Source: Dyella thiooxydans
GTDB lineage: Bacteria; Pseudomonadota; Gammaproteobacteria; Xanthomonadales; Rhodanobacteraceae
Assembly (NCBI RefSeq): GCF_001641285.1
Contig: NZ_CP014841.1
Location: 1,984,001 to 2,048,000 of the forward strand
Direction: 5' to 3'
Length of the DNA: 64,000 nucleotides
Shown here: in pieces, positions 19,680 through 28,659 of the stretch
How the letters are laid out: every line of letters starts with the position of its first letter
Position numbering within the stretch: position 1 is the stretch's first letter
Position numbers and translations under genes: made by a program
Notes under the pieces: model-generated
The model's input: the letters and a program-made list of their open reading frames with translations, nothing else
Told to the model about the DNA's origin: nothing
Databases searched by the model: none

Positions 19680-20464
19680 TCCACGCCGCGTCGATCCATC
19701 CCACCGCCCAGATCGACCCGTCGGTCGTGCTGGGCGACAACGTCAGTATCGGCGCTTACACGGTGATCGGGCCGGACGTGGAGATCGGCGCCGGCACCGT
19801 GGTCGGGCCGCACGTGGTGATCGAGGGCCCCACCCGCATCGGCCGCGACAACCGCATCAGCCAGTTCGCCTCGCTCGGCGGCGCACCACAGGACAAGAAG
19901 TTCTCGGGCGAGCGCACCGAGCTGGTGATCGGCGACCGCAACCTGATCCGCGAGTTCGTCACCGTAAACCGCGGCACCGGCGACGGCGGCGGCATCACCC
20001 GCATCGGCAACGACAACTGGCTGCTGGCCTACGTGCATGTGGCGCATGACTGCCAGGTCGGCAACCACGTGGTGTTCTCCAACTACTCGGCGCTGGCCGG
20101 GCACGCGGAGATCGGCGACTGGGTGATCGTGTCCGGCTACGCCGGCGTGCACCAGTTCTGCAAGGTCGGTGCGCACGCCTTCATCGGCATGGGCTGCCTG
20201 GTCGGCAGCGACGTGCCTCCGTTCGTCATGATGGCCAACGAGACCCGCGGTCGCCCGCGTGGCATCAACAGCGAGGGCCTCAAGCGCCGCGGCTTCGACA
20301 GCACGCGCATCTCGGCGATCAAGCGTGCCTACCGCACGCTGTACATGGCCGGCCTGAGCCTGGCCGAGGCGCGCGAGCAGCTGGCCACGCAGGCGCAGGA
20401 CAGCGAGGATGTCCGTGCGATGCTGGAGTTCCTGGAGCGCAGCGAGCGCTCGCTGGCGCGCTGA
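19676..20464 (+). CDS. lpxA: UDP-N-acetylglucosamine acyltransferase
   Basis: LpxA performs the first, reversible step of lipid A synthesis, O-acylating UDP-GlcNAc with 3-hydroxyacyl-ACP. The 262-residue protein matches the family length. It is built of hexapeptide repeats ([20 protein letters not shown] and following), with the catalytic-His region [20 protein letters not shown] and a C-terminal helical domain. The start overlaps the fabZ stop. The next gene, lpxB, completes the cluster. Confidence 0.98.
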   Translation: MIHAASIHPTAQIDPSVVLGDNVSIGAYTVIGPDVEIGAGTVVGPHVVIEGPTRIGRDNRISQFASLGGAPQDKKFSGERTELVIGDRNLIREFVTVNRGTGDGGGITRIGNDNWLLAYVHVAHDCQVGNHVVFSNYSALAGHAEIGDWVIVSGYAGVHQFCKVGAHAFIGMGCLVGSDVPPFVMMANETRGRPRGINSEGLKRRGFDSTRISAIKRAYRTLYMAGLSLAEAREQLATQAQDSEDVRAMLEFLERSERSLAR

Positions 20465-20522
20465 AACGTCCACCCCATGGGACCGGCCTGCGCTGCGCCC
20501 CGTACGGCCGGGCGGCACGCAC

Positions 20523-20528
20523 TACAAT
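20523..20528 (+). promoter_or_regulatory. TACAAT -10 box immediately before lpxB
   Basis: A perfect TACAAT ends 7 bp before the lpxB ATG. If used, transcription would start at about the start codon itself, giving a leaderless mRNA. No convincing -35 lies at 16-18 bp, so this is a weak to moderate call; read-through from lpxA, 71 bp upstream, is the alternative. Confidence 0.4.
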
Positions 20529-20535
20529 CGCGCAC

Positions 20536-21777
20536 ATGAATGCGCCGCCCGTCTCCACCGATTCGCGACTCCCCGACCCCGCCGCCCCGCTCATCGCCGT
20601 GATCGCCGGCGAGGAATCCGGCGACCAGCTGGGCGGGGATTTGCTGGCCGCGCTGCGCCGGCGATACCCCGGAGCCCGCTTCGTCGGCATCGGCGGCAAG
20701 CGCATGCAGGCACAGGGGCTGGAATCCTGGTACGACATGGCCGAACTGTCGCTGTTCGGCCTGGCCGAAGTGCTGCGCCACCTGCCGCGACTGCTGCGGC
20801 TGCGCAAGGCACTGGTCGCCCGGCTGATCGCCGCCCGGCCTGACGTGGTCGTCGGCATCGATGCACCGGACTTCAATCTCGGCGTGGAGCAGCGCCTGCG
20901 CGCCGCCGGACTGCGTACCGTGCACTACGTCAGCCCTTCGGTGTGGGCCTGGCGCGAGAAGCGCGCGGAGAAGATCGGTCGCAGCGCCGACCGGGTGCTG
21001 TGCCTGTTCCCGATGGAGCCGCCGATCTACGCCCGACACGGTGTGGATGCGCGCTTCGTTGGCCACCCGCTGGCCGACCGCTTTCCGATGGTCGGCGACC
21101 GCCCCGCCGCGCGCGAGGCGCTGAACCTGGCGCAGGATCGCCCCGTGCTCGCGGTGCTGCCCGGCAGCCGCGGTTCGGAGATCGAACGGCTCGGCGCGAC
21201 CTTTCTCGACGCCGCCGCACGGGTCGCCGCCGCCGTACCGGGGCTGCAGGTGGTGGTGCCTTCGGCCAACGCCCGCATGCACGAGCGGGTCCGGGCACTG
21301 CTGAACCGGCCCGGCCCGCACTGGCCCGAGCCGCCGCGGCTGCTCGACGGCCATGCCCACGAGGCGATGCTGGCCGCCGACGTGGTGTTGCTGGCTTCCG
21401 GCACAGCCACGCTGGAGGCGATGCTGGCGAAGCGGCCGATGGTGGTCGGTTACCGCGTGTCGCCCCTCAGCTACCGCATCGCCCGGCTGCTGCACATGCT
21501 CAAGACCGATATCTATTCGCTGCCCAACGTGCTGGCGCGCGCCAGCGGGCTGGGCGATCCGCTGCCGGTGTCCGAGCGCATGCAGGACGACTGCACCGCG
21601 GCCCATCTGGCCGACGATACGCTGGCGCTGTTCCAGCACAGCGAGCGGCGCGGCGCGATCGTGGCGACGTTCGAGCAACTGCACCGCAACCTGCAGGTCG
21701 ACCTGTCCGGCCACGCCGGTGACGCCGCGGCCACCGCGGTGGCCGAACTGATCGAGCGGAGCGCCGCGCATGCCTGA
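20536..21777 (+). CDS. lpxB: Lipid-A-disaccharide synthase
   Basis: LpxB condenses UDP-2,3-diacylglucosamine with lipid X to form the tetraacyl disaccharide of lipid A, as a peripheral inner-membrane GT-B glycosyltransferase. The 413-residue product has [13 protein letters not shown] near residue 25, the [17 protein letters not shown] region, [13 protein letters not shown] and the donor-binding [20 protein letters not shown]. No other start is possible without losing the conserved N-terminus, although the ATG at 20536 has no ribosome binding site and a -10 box sits directly before it. The 3' end overlaps rnhB by 8 bp. Confidence 0.97.
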   Translation: MNAPPVSTDSRLPDPAAPLIAVIAGEESGDQLGGDLLAALRRRYPGARFVGIGGKRMQAQGLESWYDMAELSLFGLAEVLRHLPRLLRLRKALVARLIAARPDVVVGIDAPDFNLGVEQRLRAAGLRTVHYVSPSVWAWREKRAEKIGRSADRVLCLFPMEPPIYARHGVDARFVGHPLADRFPMVGDRPAAREALNLAQDRPVLAVLPGSRGSEIERLGATFLDAAARVAAAVPGLQVVVPSANARMHERVRALLNRPGPHWPEPPRLLDGHAHEAMLAADVVLLASGTATLEAMLAKRPMVVGYRVSPLSYRIARLLHMLKTDIYSLPNVLARASGLGDPLPVSERMQDDCTAAHLADDTLALFQHSERRGAIVATFEQLHRNLQVDLSGHAGDAAATAVAELIERSAAHA

Positions 21778-22366
21778 GCGGACCCCGCACCGGATCGCCG
21801 GCGTCGACGAGGCCGGCCGCGGCCCGCTGGCCGGCCCGGTGGTGGTGGCCGCGGTGATCCTCGACCCGGCCCGGCCGATCGCCGGCCTCGACGACTCCAA
21901 GAAACTCAGCGAGAAAAAGCGCGAGGCGCTCTACCCGCTGGTCATCGAACACGCGCTGGCGCACTGCGTGGTGGTGGTCGAGGCGGAAGAAATCGACCGG
22001 CTGAACATCTTCCAGGCCACCATGGCCGGCATGAGCCGAGCCGTGGCCGGCCTGGCGCCGGTCGCGCACGAGGCGCTGGTCGACGGCAACAAGCTGCCGC
22101 GCGACCTGCCCTGCCCCGGCCGCGCCATCGTCGGCGGCGACGCGCTGGAGCCGGCGATCAGTGCCGCCTCGATCCTCGCCAAGGTCACCCGCGACCGGCT
22201 GATGGTGCAGCTGGACACCGTCCATCCCGGCTATGGCTTCGCCGTGCACAAGGGTTACCCGACGGCGGCACACCTGGACGCGCTGCAGCGGCTGGGACCG
22301 TGCCCGCAGCACCGGCGAAGCTTCGGCCCGGTCGGCCGGGCGCTCGAGCAGATGGCCCTGTTCTGA
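21770..22366 (+). CDS. rnhB: Ribonuclease HII
   Basis: RNase HII nicks DNA at misincorporated ribonucleotides and degrades RNA in RNA-DNA hybrids. The 198-residue protein has the active-site [17 protein letters not shown] (Asp13, Glu14), the [11 protein letters not shown] segment, [23 protein letters not shown] with the third acid, and the C-terminal [10 protein letters not shown]. It overlaps the lpxB stop. The following gap to dnaE is unusually long for this cluster (693 bp) and contains a small gene and a palindrome. Confidence 0.98.
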   Translation: MPERTPHRIAGVDEAGRGPLAGPVVVAAVILDPARPIAGLDDSKKLSEKKREALYPLVIEHALAHCVVVVEAEEIDRLNIFQATMAGMSRAVAGLAPVAHEALVDGNKLPRDLPCPGRAIVGGDALEPAISAASILAKVTRDRLMVQLDTVHPGYGFAVHKGYPTAAHLDALQRLGPCPQHRRSFGPVGRALEQMALF

Positions 22367-22642
22367 GCAGTACGGGCAGCAAGCAGCGGGCCAGCGAAAA
22401 CCTGACTGGTGGCAGGTGCGGGCGCATGCTGGCGGCGTAAAATGCTGCGCAAAGCCCCTGCCGATGCGGGGCACCGATCCGGACCGGATCCTCCCGGCCG
22501 CGCAACGCGGACCGCGTTTCCCGCATCCCATGGGGCAGGACAAGGCGACGGCCACCCCATCCGCCCGCCCGATGCAGGGACGCCCCCCGGATCCGCTCCT
22601 GCGGATCGTTCCAACCGCGGAAAGACCGCGAGGAGCCCCGTC

Positions 22643-22843
22643 ATGACATCGCCCACCGCTCCCTGGCCCGCACCATCCGACGTCCCTGCACCGAACCCGC
22701 TGCGCGAAGCGATCGACCAGGCGCTGCCGCGAGGCAAGGCGGACGACACCACGCATCACGACTACGACGGCCGCGGCCTGCTGATCCAGCCATTCGACCA
22801 CGTCCTCGGCGAGGACGACTGCCAGCGCTTCACCATCCGTTGA
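22643..22843 (+). CDS. Small hypothetical protein, 66 residues
   Basis: A short frame with a good ribosome binding site (GAGGAG, 8 bp before the ATG) and third-position G/C bias like its neighbours lies between rnhB and dnaE. The product is Pro-rich at its N-terminus and acidic later (DDTTHHDYDGRGLLIQPFDH), with one Cys near the end and no membrane segment or signal peptide. I recognise no family. The flanks 22367-22642 and 22844-23059 show no other gene; a TAAAAT hexamer at 22438-22443 is a weak -10 candidate. It could be a lineage-specific small gene or chance. Confidence 0.45.
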   Translation: MTSPTAPWPAPSDVPAPNPLREAIDQALPRGKADDTTHHDYDGRGLLIQPFDHVLGEDDCQRFTIR

Positions 22844-22924
22844 GTCGTGCGGCCCGGTCATCGGCTTCCGCCAGCCTTTGCGGCGCGAAGCCGGTGCGGA
22901 GCCGGGATGCCATGCCGTACATGA

Positions 22925-22940
22925 AACCTGTCGACAGGTT
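22925..22940. promoter_or_regulatory. 16-bp perfect palindrome upstream of dnaE
   Basis: AACCTGTCGACAGGTT is a perfect dyad lying 119 bp before the dnaE ATG, in a gap without other features. It could be an operator or a hairpin in the dnaE leader. The half-site spacing differs from a LexA box (CTGT and ACAG are separated by only 2 bp). Confidence 0.4.
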
Positions 22941-23059
22941 CCCCATCGCAGGAGGCTGACCACCCAGGCCTGGCCGCGGGATGGTCTGGTTGCCGCGACT
23001 GTCAAGCTTGTGGCCCACCCGACCCACGGTTACCTTTCCCGGTCAGCCGCCGAGTCGCC

Positions 23060-26000
23060 ATGCCCGCCCGTTTCGTCCACCTGCACCTGCACAGCGAGTA
23101 CTCGCTGGTCGATTCGACCATCCGCATCAAGGCGCTGGTCGATGGCTGCGTGCGCGCCGGGATGCCCGCGGTCGCGCTGACCGACGACAGCAACATGTTC
23201 GCGCTGGTGAAGTTCTACAAGGCCTGCAGTGCGGCTGGCATCAAGCCGATCGGCGGCAGCGACCTGTGGGTGAACGCCCCGGACGACCCGCGCCCCTGGC
23301 GCCTCACCGTGCTGTGCCAGAACCACGCCGGCTACCTGAACCTGTCGCGGATGGTGTCGCGCGCCTGGCGCGACGGCCAGGCCGGTGGCAAGGCCATGGT
23401 CGATGCCGCATGGCTCACCCCCGGCGCCTCCGAGGGCCTGATCGCCCTGCTCGGCCGCGAGAGCGAGGTGGCGCGCGTCGCGGTGAACCAGGGCACCGAC
23501 GCGGCACTGGCGAAGCTGCGCCCGCTGGCCCGGCTGTTTCCCGACCGCCTGTACCTGGAGCTGGTGCGCACCGGCCGCGAAGGCGAGGAGGCCTGGAACG
23601 CCGCCGCGCTGATCCTGGCCACCGAGCTCGAGCTGCCGGTGATCGCCAGCAACGACGTGCGCTTCCTCAAGCAGGAAGACTTCGAGTCGCACGAGGCGCG
23701 CGTGTGCATCCACCAGGGTCGCGTGCTGGCCGACCCCAAGCGCCCGCGCGACTACAGCAACCAGCAGTACCTGAAGTCGCCGGAGGAGATGGAGGCGCTG
23801 TTTGCCGACCTGCCGGAGGCGCTGGAAAACACCGTCGAGCTGGCCAAGCGCTGCAACCTGGAACTGAAGTTCGGCACCTACTACCTGCCCGACTTCCCGG
23901 TACCGGACGGCCACGACCTGGCCAGCTACATCCGCGAACTGGCGCGTGAAGGCCTGGCCGAGCGCCTCGCCGCCGCGCCGCTGGCCGAAGGCAAGACCCT
24001 GGCCGACTACGAGGCACGGCTGGAACGCGAGCTGGACGTCATCATCGAGATGGGCTTCCCCGGCTACTTCCTGATCGTGGCGGACTTCATCAACTGGGGT
24101 AAGCAGAACGGCATCCCGGTGGGCCCGGGCCGCGGCTCGGGCGCCGGCTCACTGGTGGCCTGGGTGCTGAAGATCACCGACCTGGATCCGTTGCAGTACG
24201 ACCTGCTGTTCGAGCGATTCCTCAATCCCGAGCGCGTGTCGATGCCCGACTTCGACATCGACTTCTGCATGGACCGCCGCGACGAGGTGATCGACTACGT
24301 GGCGCGCAAGTACGGCCGCGACCACGTCAGCCAGATCATCACCTACGGCTCGATGGCGGCGAAGGCGGTGCTGCGCGACTCCGGCCGCGTGCTCGGCATG
24401 GGCTACAACGCGGTCGACCGCATCGCCAAGCTGATTCCCGCGCGCCCGCTCGACCTGACCCTGTCCGACGCGCTGGGCCGCAGCGAGAAGTCGAAGAAGG
24501 AGCCGGACCGTGTCGTCAGGGAGTTCTGCGATCTGTACGAGCAGGACGAGGACGAGGCGCGGCCGCTGATCGACCTGGCGCTGAGTCTGGAGAACCTCAC
24601 CCGCAACGCCGGCAAGCACGCCGGCGGCGTGGTGATCGGGCCGAAGCCGCTGACCGAGTTCGCCCCGCTGTACTGCGAACCGGGCGGTAGCGGCGTCGTC
24701 ACCCAGTACGACAAGGACGACGTGGAAGCGGTCGGCCTCGTGAAGTTCGACTTCCTCGGCCTGCGTACGCTGACCATCATCGACTGGGCGGTGAAGGCGA
24801 TCAACGCTCGTCGCGCCCAGAGCGGCGAGGCGCCGCTGGACATCAGCCAGATCCCGCTGGACGACGTGCCCACCTACGAGCTGCTCAAGCGCGCGCAGAC
24901 GGTGGCGGTGTTCCAGCTCGAATCCTCCGGCATGCAGCGCATGCTCAAGGACGCCAAACCCGACCGCTTCGGCGACATCGTGGCGCTGGTGGCGCTGTAC
25001 CGCCCCGGCCCGATGGACCTGATTCCCAGCTTCGTCGCGCGCAAGCACGGCAAGGAAGAAGTCGAATACCCCGATCCGCGCGTCGAGCCGATCCTGAAAG
25101 AGACCTACGGCATCATGGTCTACCAGGAGCAGGTGATGCAGATGGCGCAGATCGTCGGCGGCTATTCGCTCGGCGGCGCCGACCTGCTGCGCCGCGCGAT
25201 GGGCAAGAAGAAAGTCGAGGAGATGGTCAAGCACCGCGCGACGTTCCGCGAGGGTGCGGCCAGGGACGGGCTCAGCGCGTCCAAGGCCGACGAAATCTTC
25301 GACCTGATGGAGAAGTTCGCCGGCTACGGCTTCAACAAGTCGCACGCGGCCGCCTACGCGCTGGTGTCCTACCAGACCGCCTGGCTGAAGGCGCACTACC
25401 CGGCCGAGTTCATGGCCGCGACGATCTCCTCGGACATGGACAACACCGACAAGGTGGTGACCTTCCTGACCGAGTCGAAGGCGATCGGGTTGACCATCCT
25501 GCCGCCGGACGCGAACGCCTCCGACTACATGTTCGTGGCGGTCGAACCGAAGGTGATCCGCTACGGCCTCGGCGCGATCAAGGGCGTCGGCCAGGGCGCC
25601 TGCGAGGCGATCGTCGACGAGCGCAAGCGCAACGGTCCCTACCAGGACCTGGCCGACTTCTGCCGCCGGGTCGATCCGACCAAGCTCAACCGCCGCGTGC
25701 TCGAAGCGCTGATCTACGCCGGTTCGCTCGACCCGCTGGCGCCGACCCGCGCCAGCCTGATGGAGCAGCTGCCGGACGCGATCAAGGCCGCCGAACAACA
25801 CCTGCGCGACCGCCAGTCCGGCCAGAACGACATGTTCGGGGCGGCAATGGGTGCGGTCACGCCGGTGGTGCAGATCGACCTGCCGACGGTGCCGGAGTGG
25901 CCGCTGGAGCGGAAGCTGCAGGGCGAGCGCGACACGCTCGGCCATTACCTCTCCGGCCATCCCACCGACCCGTGGCGCGATGAGCTGGCGCAGCTGTCCA

Positions 26001-26605
26001 GTTGCCCGCTGGGCGAGATCGCCGAGCGCTACCAGCCGCCGCGACCGCGCAAGAACAACGACGGCGAGAACAACCGCTTCCGTCGCGGCCCGGACACGCC
26101 GTGGACGGTCGCCGGCATGGTCACCGCGGTGCGCAAGCGCGGCGACTCCGATGCCTTCGTGCGGCTGGAGGACGGCACCGGTTCGATCGAGGTGAGCTTC
26201 TTCGGCGAACTGTTCCAGCAGGTGGCCCCGCTGCTGACTCGCGACGAGATGCTGATCGTCGAAGGCGGCCTGCGCATCGACGAGTTCTCCGGCGGCGGCT
26301 TCCAGGTGCGCGCGCGCAGCGCGATCACCCTGGCCGACGCCTGCCGCCGCCATGCCCGCCTGCTGCGGCTGAAGCTGAACGGCATCACCCCGGATTTCCC
26401 GGCCCAGCTGCAACGCACCCTGGCGGGCTTCCGCGGCGGTCGGGCCAGCGTGGTGCTCTACGGCTACCACAACCGCGACGCCCAGGCCGACCTGGAACTG
26501 GGCGACGATTGGCGGGTGGAGGCGATCCCGGACCTGCTGCGCGCCGTGCGCGCCCTGCCCGGGGTCGAGGCCGCCCGGCTGCGCATCGTGCGGAGCCAGG
26601 AGTGA
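23060..26605 (+). CDS. dnaE: DNA polymerase III alpha subunit
   Basis: DnaE is the replicative polymerase. The 1181-residue product carries an N-terminal PHP domain (FVHLHLHSEYSLVDSTIRIK), the palm with the catalytic PDFDIDFCMDRRDEVI near residue 397, the fingers region LLRRAMGKKKVEEM, the helix-hairpin-helix segment and a C-terminal OB fold (WTVAGMVTAVRKRGD). The length fits DnaE1. The ATG at 23060 has only a weak GAG upstream. Association with rnhB and accA is the common gammaproteobacterial order. A REPIN starts immediately after the stop codon. Confidence 0.98.
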   Translation: MPARFVHLHLHSEYSLVDSTIRIKALVDGCVRAGMPAVALTDDSNMFALVKFYKACSAAGIKPIGGSDLWVNAPDDPRPWRLTVLCQNHAGYLNLSRMVSRAWRDGQAGGKAMVDAAWLTPGASEGLIALLGRESEVARVAVNQGTDAALAKLRPLARLFPDRLYLELVRTGREGEEAWNAAALILATELELPVIASNDVRFLKQEDFESHEARVCIHQGRVLADPKRPRDYSNQQYLKSPEEMEALFADLPEALENTVELAKRCNLELKFGTYYLPDFPVPDGHDLASYIRELAREGLAERLAAAPLAEGKTLADYEARLERELDVIIEMGFPGYFLIVADFINWGKQNGIPVGPGRGSGAGSLVAWVLKITDLDPLQYDLLFERFLNPERVSMPDFDIDFCMDRRDEVIDYVARKYGRDHVSQIITYGSMAAKAVLRDSGRVLGMGYNAVDRIAKLIPARPLDLTLSDALGRSEKSKKEPDRVVREFCDLYEQDEDEARPLIDLALSLENLTRNAGKHAGGVVIGPKPLTEFAPLYCEPGGSGVVTQYDKDDVEAVGLVKFDFLGLRTLTIIDWAVKAINARRAQSGEAPLDISQIPLDDVPTYELLKRAQTVAVFQLESSGMQRMLKDAKPDRFGDIVALVALYRPGPMDLIPSFVARKHGKEEVEYPDPRVEPILKETYGIMVYQEQVMQMAQIVGGYSLGGADLLRRAMGKKKVEEMVKHRATFREGAARDGLSASKADEIFDLMEKFAGYGFNKSHAAAYALVSYQTAWLKAHYPAEFMAATISSDMDNTDKVVTFLTESKAIGLTILPPDANASDYMFVAVEPKVIRYGLGAIKGVGQGACEAIVDERKRNGPYQDLADFCRRVDPTKLNRRVLEALIYAGSLDPLAPTRASLMEQLPDAIKAAEQHLRDRQSGQNDMFGAAMGAVTPVVQIDLPTVPEWPLERKLQGERDTLGHYLSGHPTDPWRDELAQLSSCPLGEIAERYQPPRPRKNNDGENNRFRRGPDTPWTVAGMVTAVRKRGDSDAFVRLEDGTGSIEVSFFGELFQQVAPLLTRDEMLIVEGGLRIDEFSGGGFQVRARSAITLADACRRHARLLRLKLNGITPDFPAQLQRTLAGFRGGRASVVLYGYHNRDAQADLELGDDWRVEAIPDLLRAVRALPGVEAARLRIVRSQE

Positions 26606-26691
26606 TGTAGGAGCGCACCCTGTGCGCGAATGCTTTTTCTCCCGATCGACATTGAAGCCAAGAGCATTCGCGCACAGGGTGCGCTCCTACA
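26606..26691. repeat. REPIN: inverted pair of REP sequences
   Basis: A 29-bp arm at 26606-26634 (starting TGTAGGAGCGCACC) is repeated perfectly inverted at 26663-26691, with a 28-bp spacer. Each arm also folds on itself (GCGCAC-CCT-GTGCGC). The TGTAGGAGCG start and GCGCGAATGC end are those of the REP family mobilised by RAYT transposases in pseudomonads and xanthomonads. It abuts the dnaE stop and could act as a transcript terminator or stabiliser. Confidence 0.9.
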
Positions 26692-26726
26692 ATACGCCCG
26701 CGTTCTCGCGTTTTTCCGCGTACCGC

Positions 26727-26732
26727 TATACT
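26727..26732 (+). promoter_or_regulatory. -10 box of accA
   Basis: TATACT lies 29 bp before the accA ATG, giving a start near 26739. The -35 region (around 26703-26709) is poor. A second TACAAT at 26688-26693 is formed by the outer end of the REPIN right arm and could also serve as a -10. Confidence 0.45.
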
Positions 26733-26761
26733 GCCCCGCTTACTGTCCTGAACCGCGCCGA

Positions 26762-27721
<960 letters not shown>

Positions 27722-27900
27722 TATCAGCGTCGGCGTGGCTGCCGACGGCCGGCGCATACGCCGCGGGGTCGCCCGCAGGCCCGACTGGCGGGGACTGGAT
27801 GCGTTGCGGCACGAACTCGATCGCGCCGGCGTCCGCTACTGACCCGGATCCGCCGCCGCTCTGCCATGATGGGCACTGGCTCGCAAAGGGAAGCTTCGCC

Positions 27901-28635
27901 ATGGCCAACACCCCATCCGACCGCCTTGCCGTCCTGATCGACGCCGACAACGCCCAGCCGGCAATCGTCGAGGGTCTGCTGGCGGAAATCGCCAAGTACG
28001 GTACCGCCCACGCCAAGCGCATCTACGGCGACTGGACCGGCTCGCACCTGAAGGGCTGGAAGGAAACGCTGCTGACCTACTCGATCCAGCCGATCCAGCA
28101 GTTCGGCTATACCCGCGGCAAGAACGCCACCGACTCGGCGATGATCATCGACGCGATGGACCTGCTCTACACCGGGCGCTTCGACGGCTTCTGCATCGTC
28201 TCCAGCGACAGCGACTTCACCCGACTGGCCGCGCGCATCCGCGAGTCCGGGCTCACCGTGTACGGGTTCGGCGAGAAGAAGACGCCCGAGCCGTTCGTTG
28301 CCGCCTGCGACAAGTTCATCTACACCGAACTGCTGGTGGAAAAGCCGGAGGACGAGACCCCTGCCAAGCGCCTGTCGCAGGCCCAGCTGAAGGGCGACGC
28401 GCGGCTGGTCGGACTGCTGCGCAATGCCATCGAAGCGGTCTCCGACGACAGCGGCTGGGCACACCTGGGCGCGATCGGTTCGTCGGTCGCCAAGCAGGCC
28501 CCGGAGTTCGACCCGCGCAATTACGGCTACCGCAAGCTGAGCGAACTGGTCGACGCGACCGGCCTGTTCGAGATCGACCCGCGGGGAGACGGCGCGACCC
28601 GCACGCTCTACGTGCGCGACAAGCGGCGCAAATAG
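27901..28635 (+). CDS. NYN domain protein with C-terminal OST-HTH/LOTUS domain
   Basis: The N-terminal half is a NYN (PIN-like) nuclease domain: VLIDADNAQP with Asp14 and Asn17, TDSAMIIDAMDLLY with Asp78, and IVSSDSDFTRL with Asp103 and Asp105, so all expected metal-binding acids are present. Residues of about 165-240 (LVGLLRNAIEAVSDDSGWAHLGAIG through YGYRKLSELVDATGLFEID) form an OST-HTH/LOTUS domain that binds RNA, often G-quadruplex RNA in this family. The 244-residue product is therefore a candidate RNA-targeting endonuclease. A GGGAAG ribosome binding site precedes the ATG. The 179-bp gap after accA has no clear gene. The cellular target is unknown. Confidence 0.88.
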   Translation: MANTPSDRLAVLIDADNAQPAIVEGLLAEIAKYGTAHAKRIYGDWTGSHLKGWKETLLTYSIQPIQQFGYTRGKNATDSAMIIDAMDLLYTGRFDGFCIVSSDSDFTRLAARIRESGLTVYGFGEKKTPEPFVAACDKFIYTELLVEKPEDETPAKRLSQAQLKGDARLVGLLRNAIEAVSDDSGWAHLGAIGSSVAKQAPEFDPRNYGYRKLSELVDATGLFEIDPRGDGATRTLYVRDKRRK

Positions 28636-28659
28636 CCCACCCGCCACCGCGCAGCGGGC

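Noticed and set aside
22925-22940. LexA (SOS) box before dnaE
   Set aside because: CTGT and ACAG half-sites are present but separated by 2 bp instead of 8, so it does not fit a LexA operator.
24149-26470. A 773-codon open frame on the minus strand opposite dnaE
   Set aside because: It is the antisense shadow of DnaE; composition is Val/Leu/Asp/His-rich without any domain, and no ribosome binding site is present.
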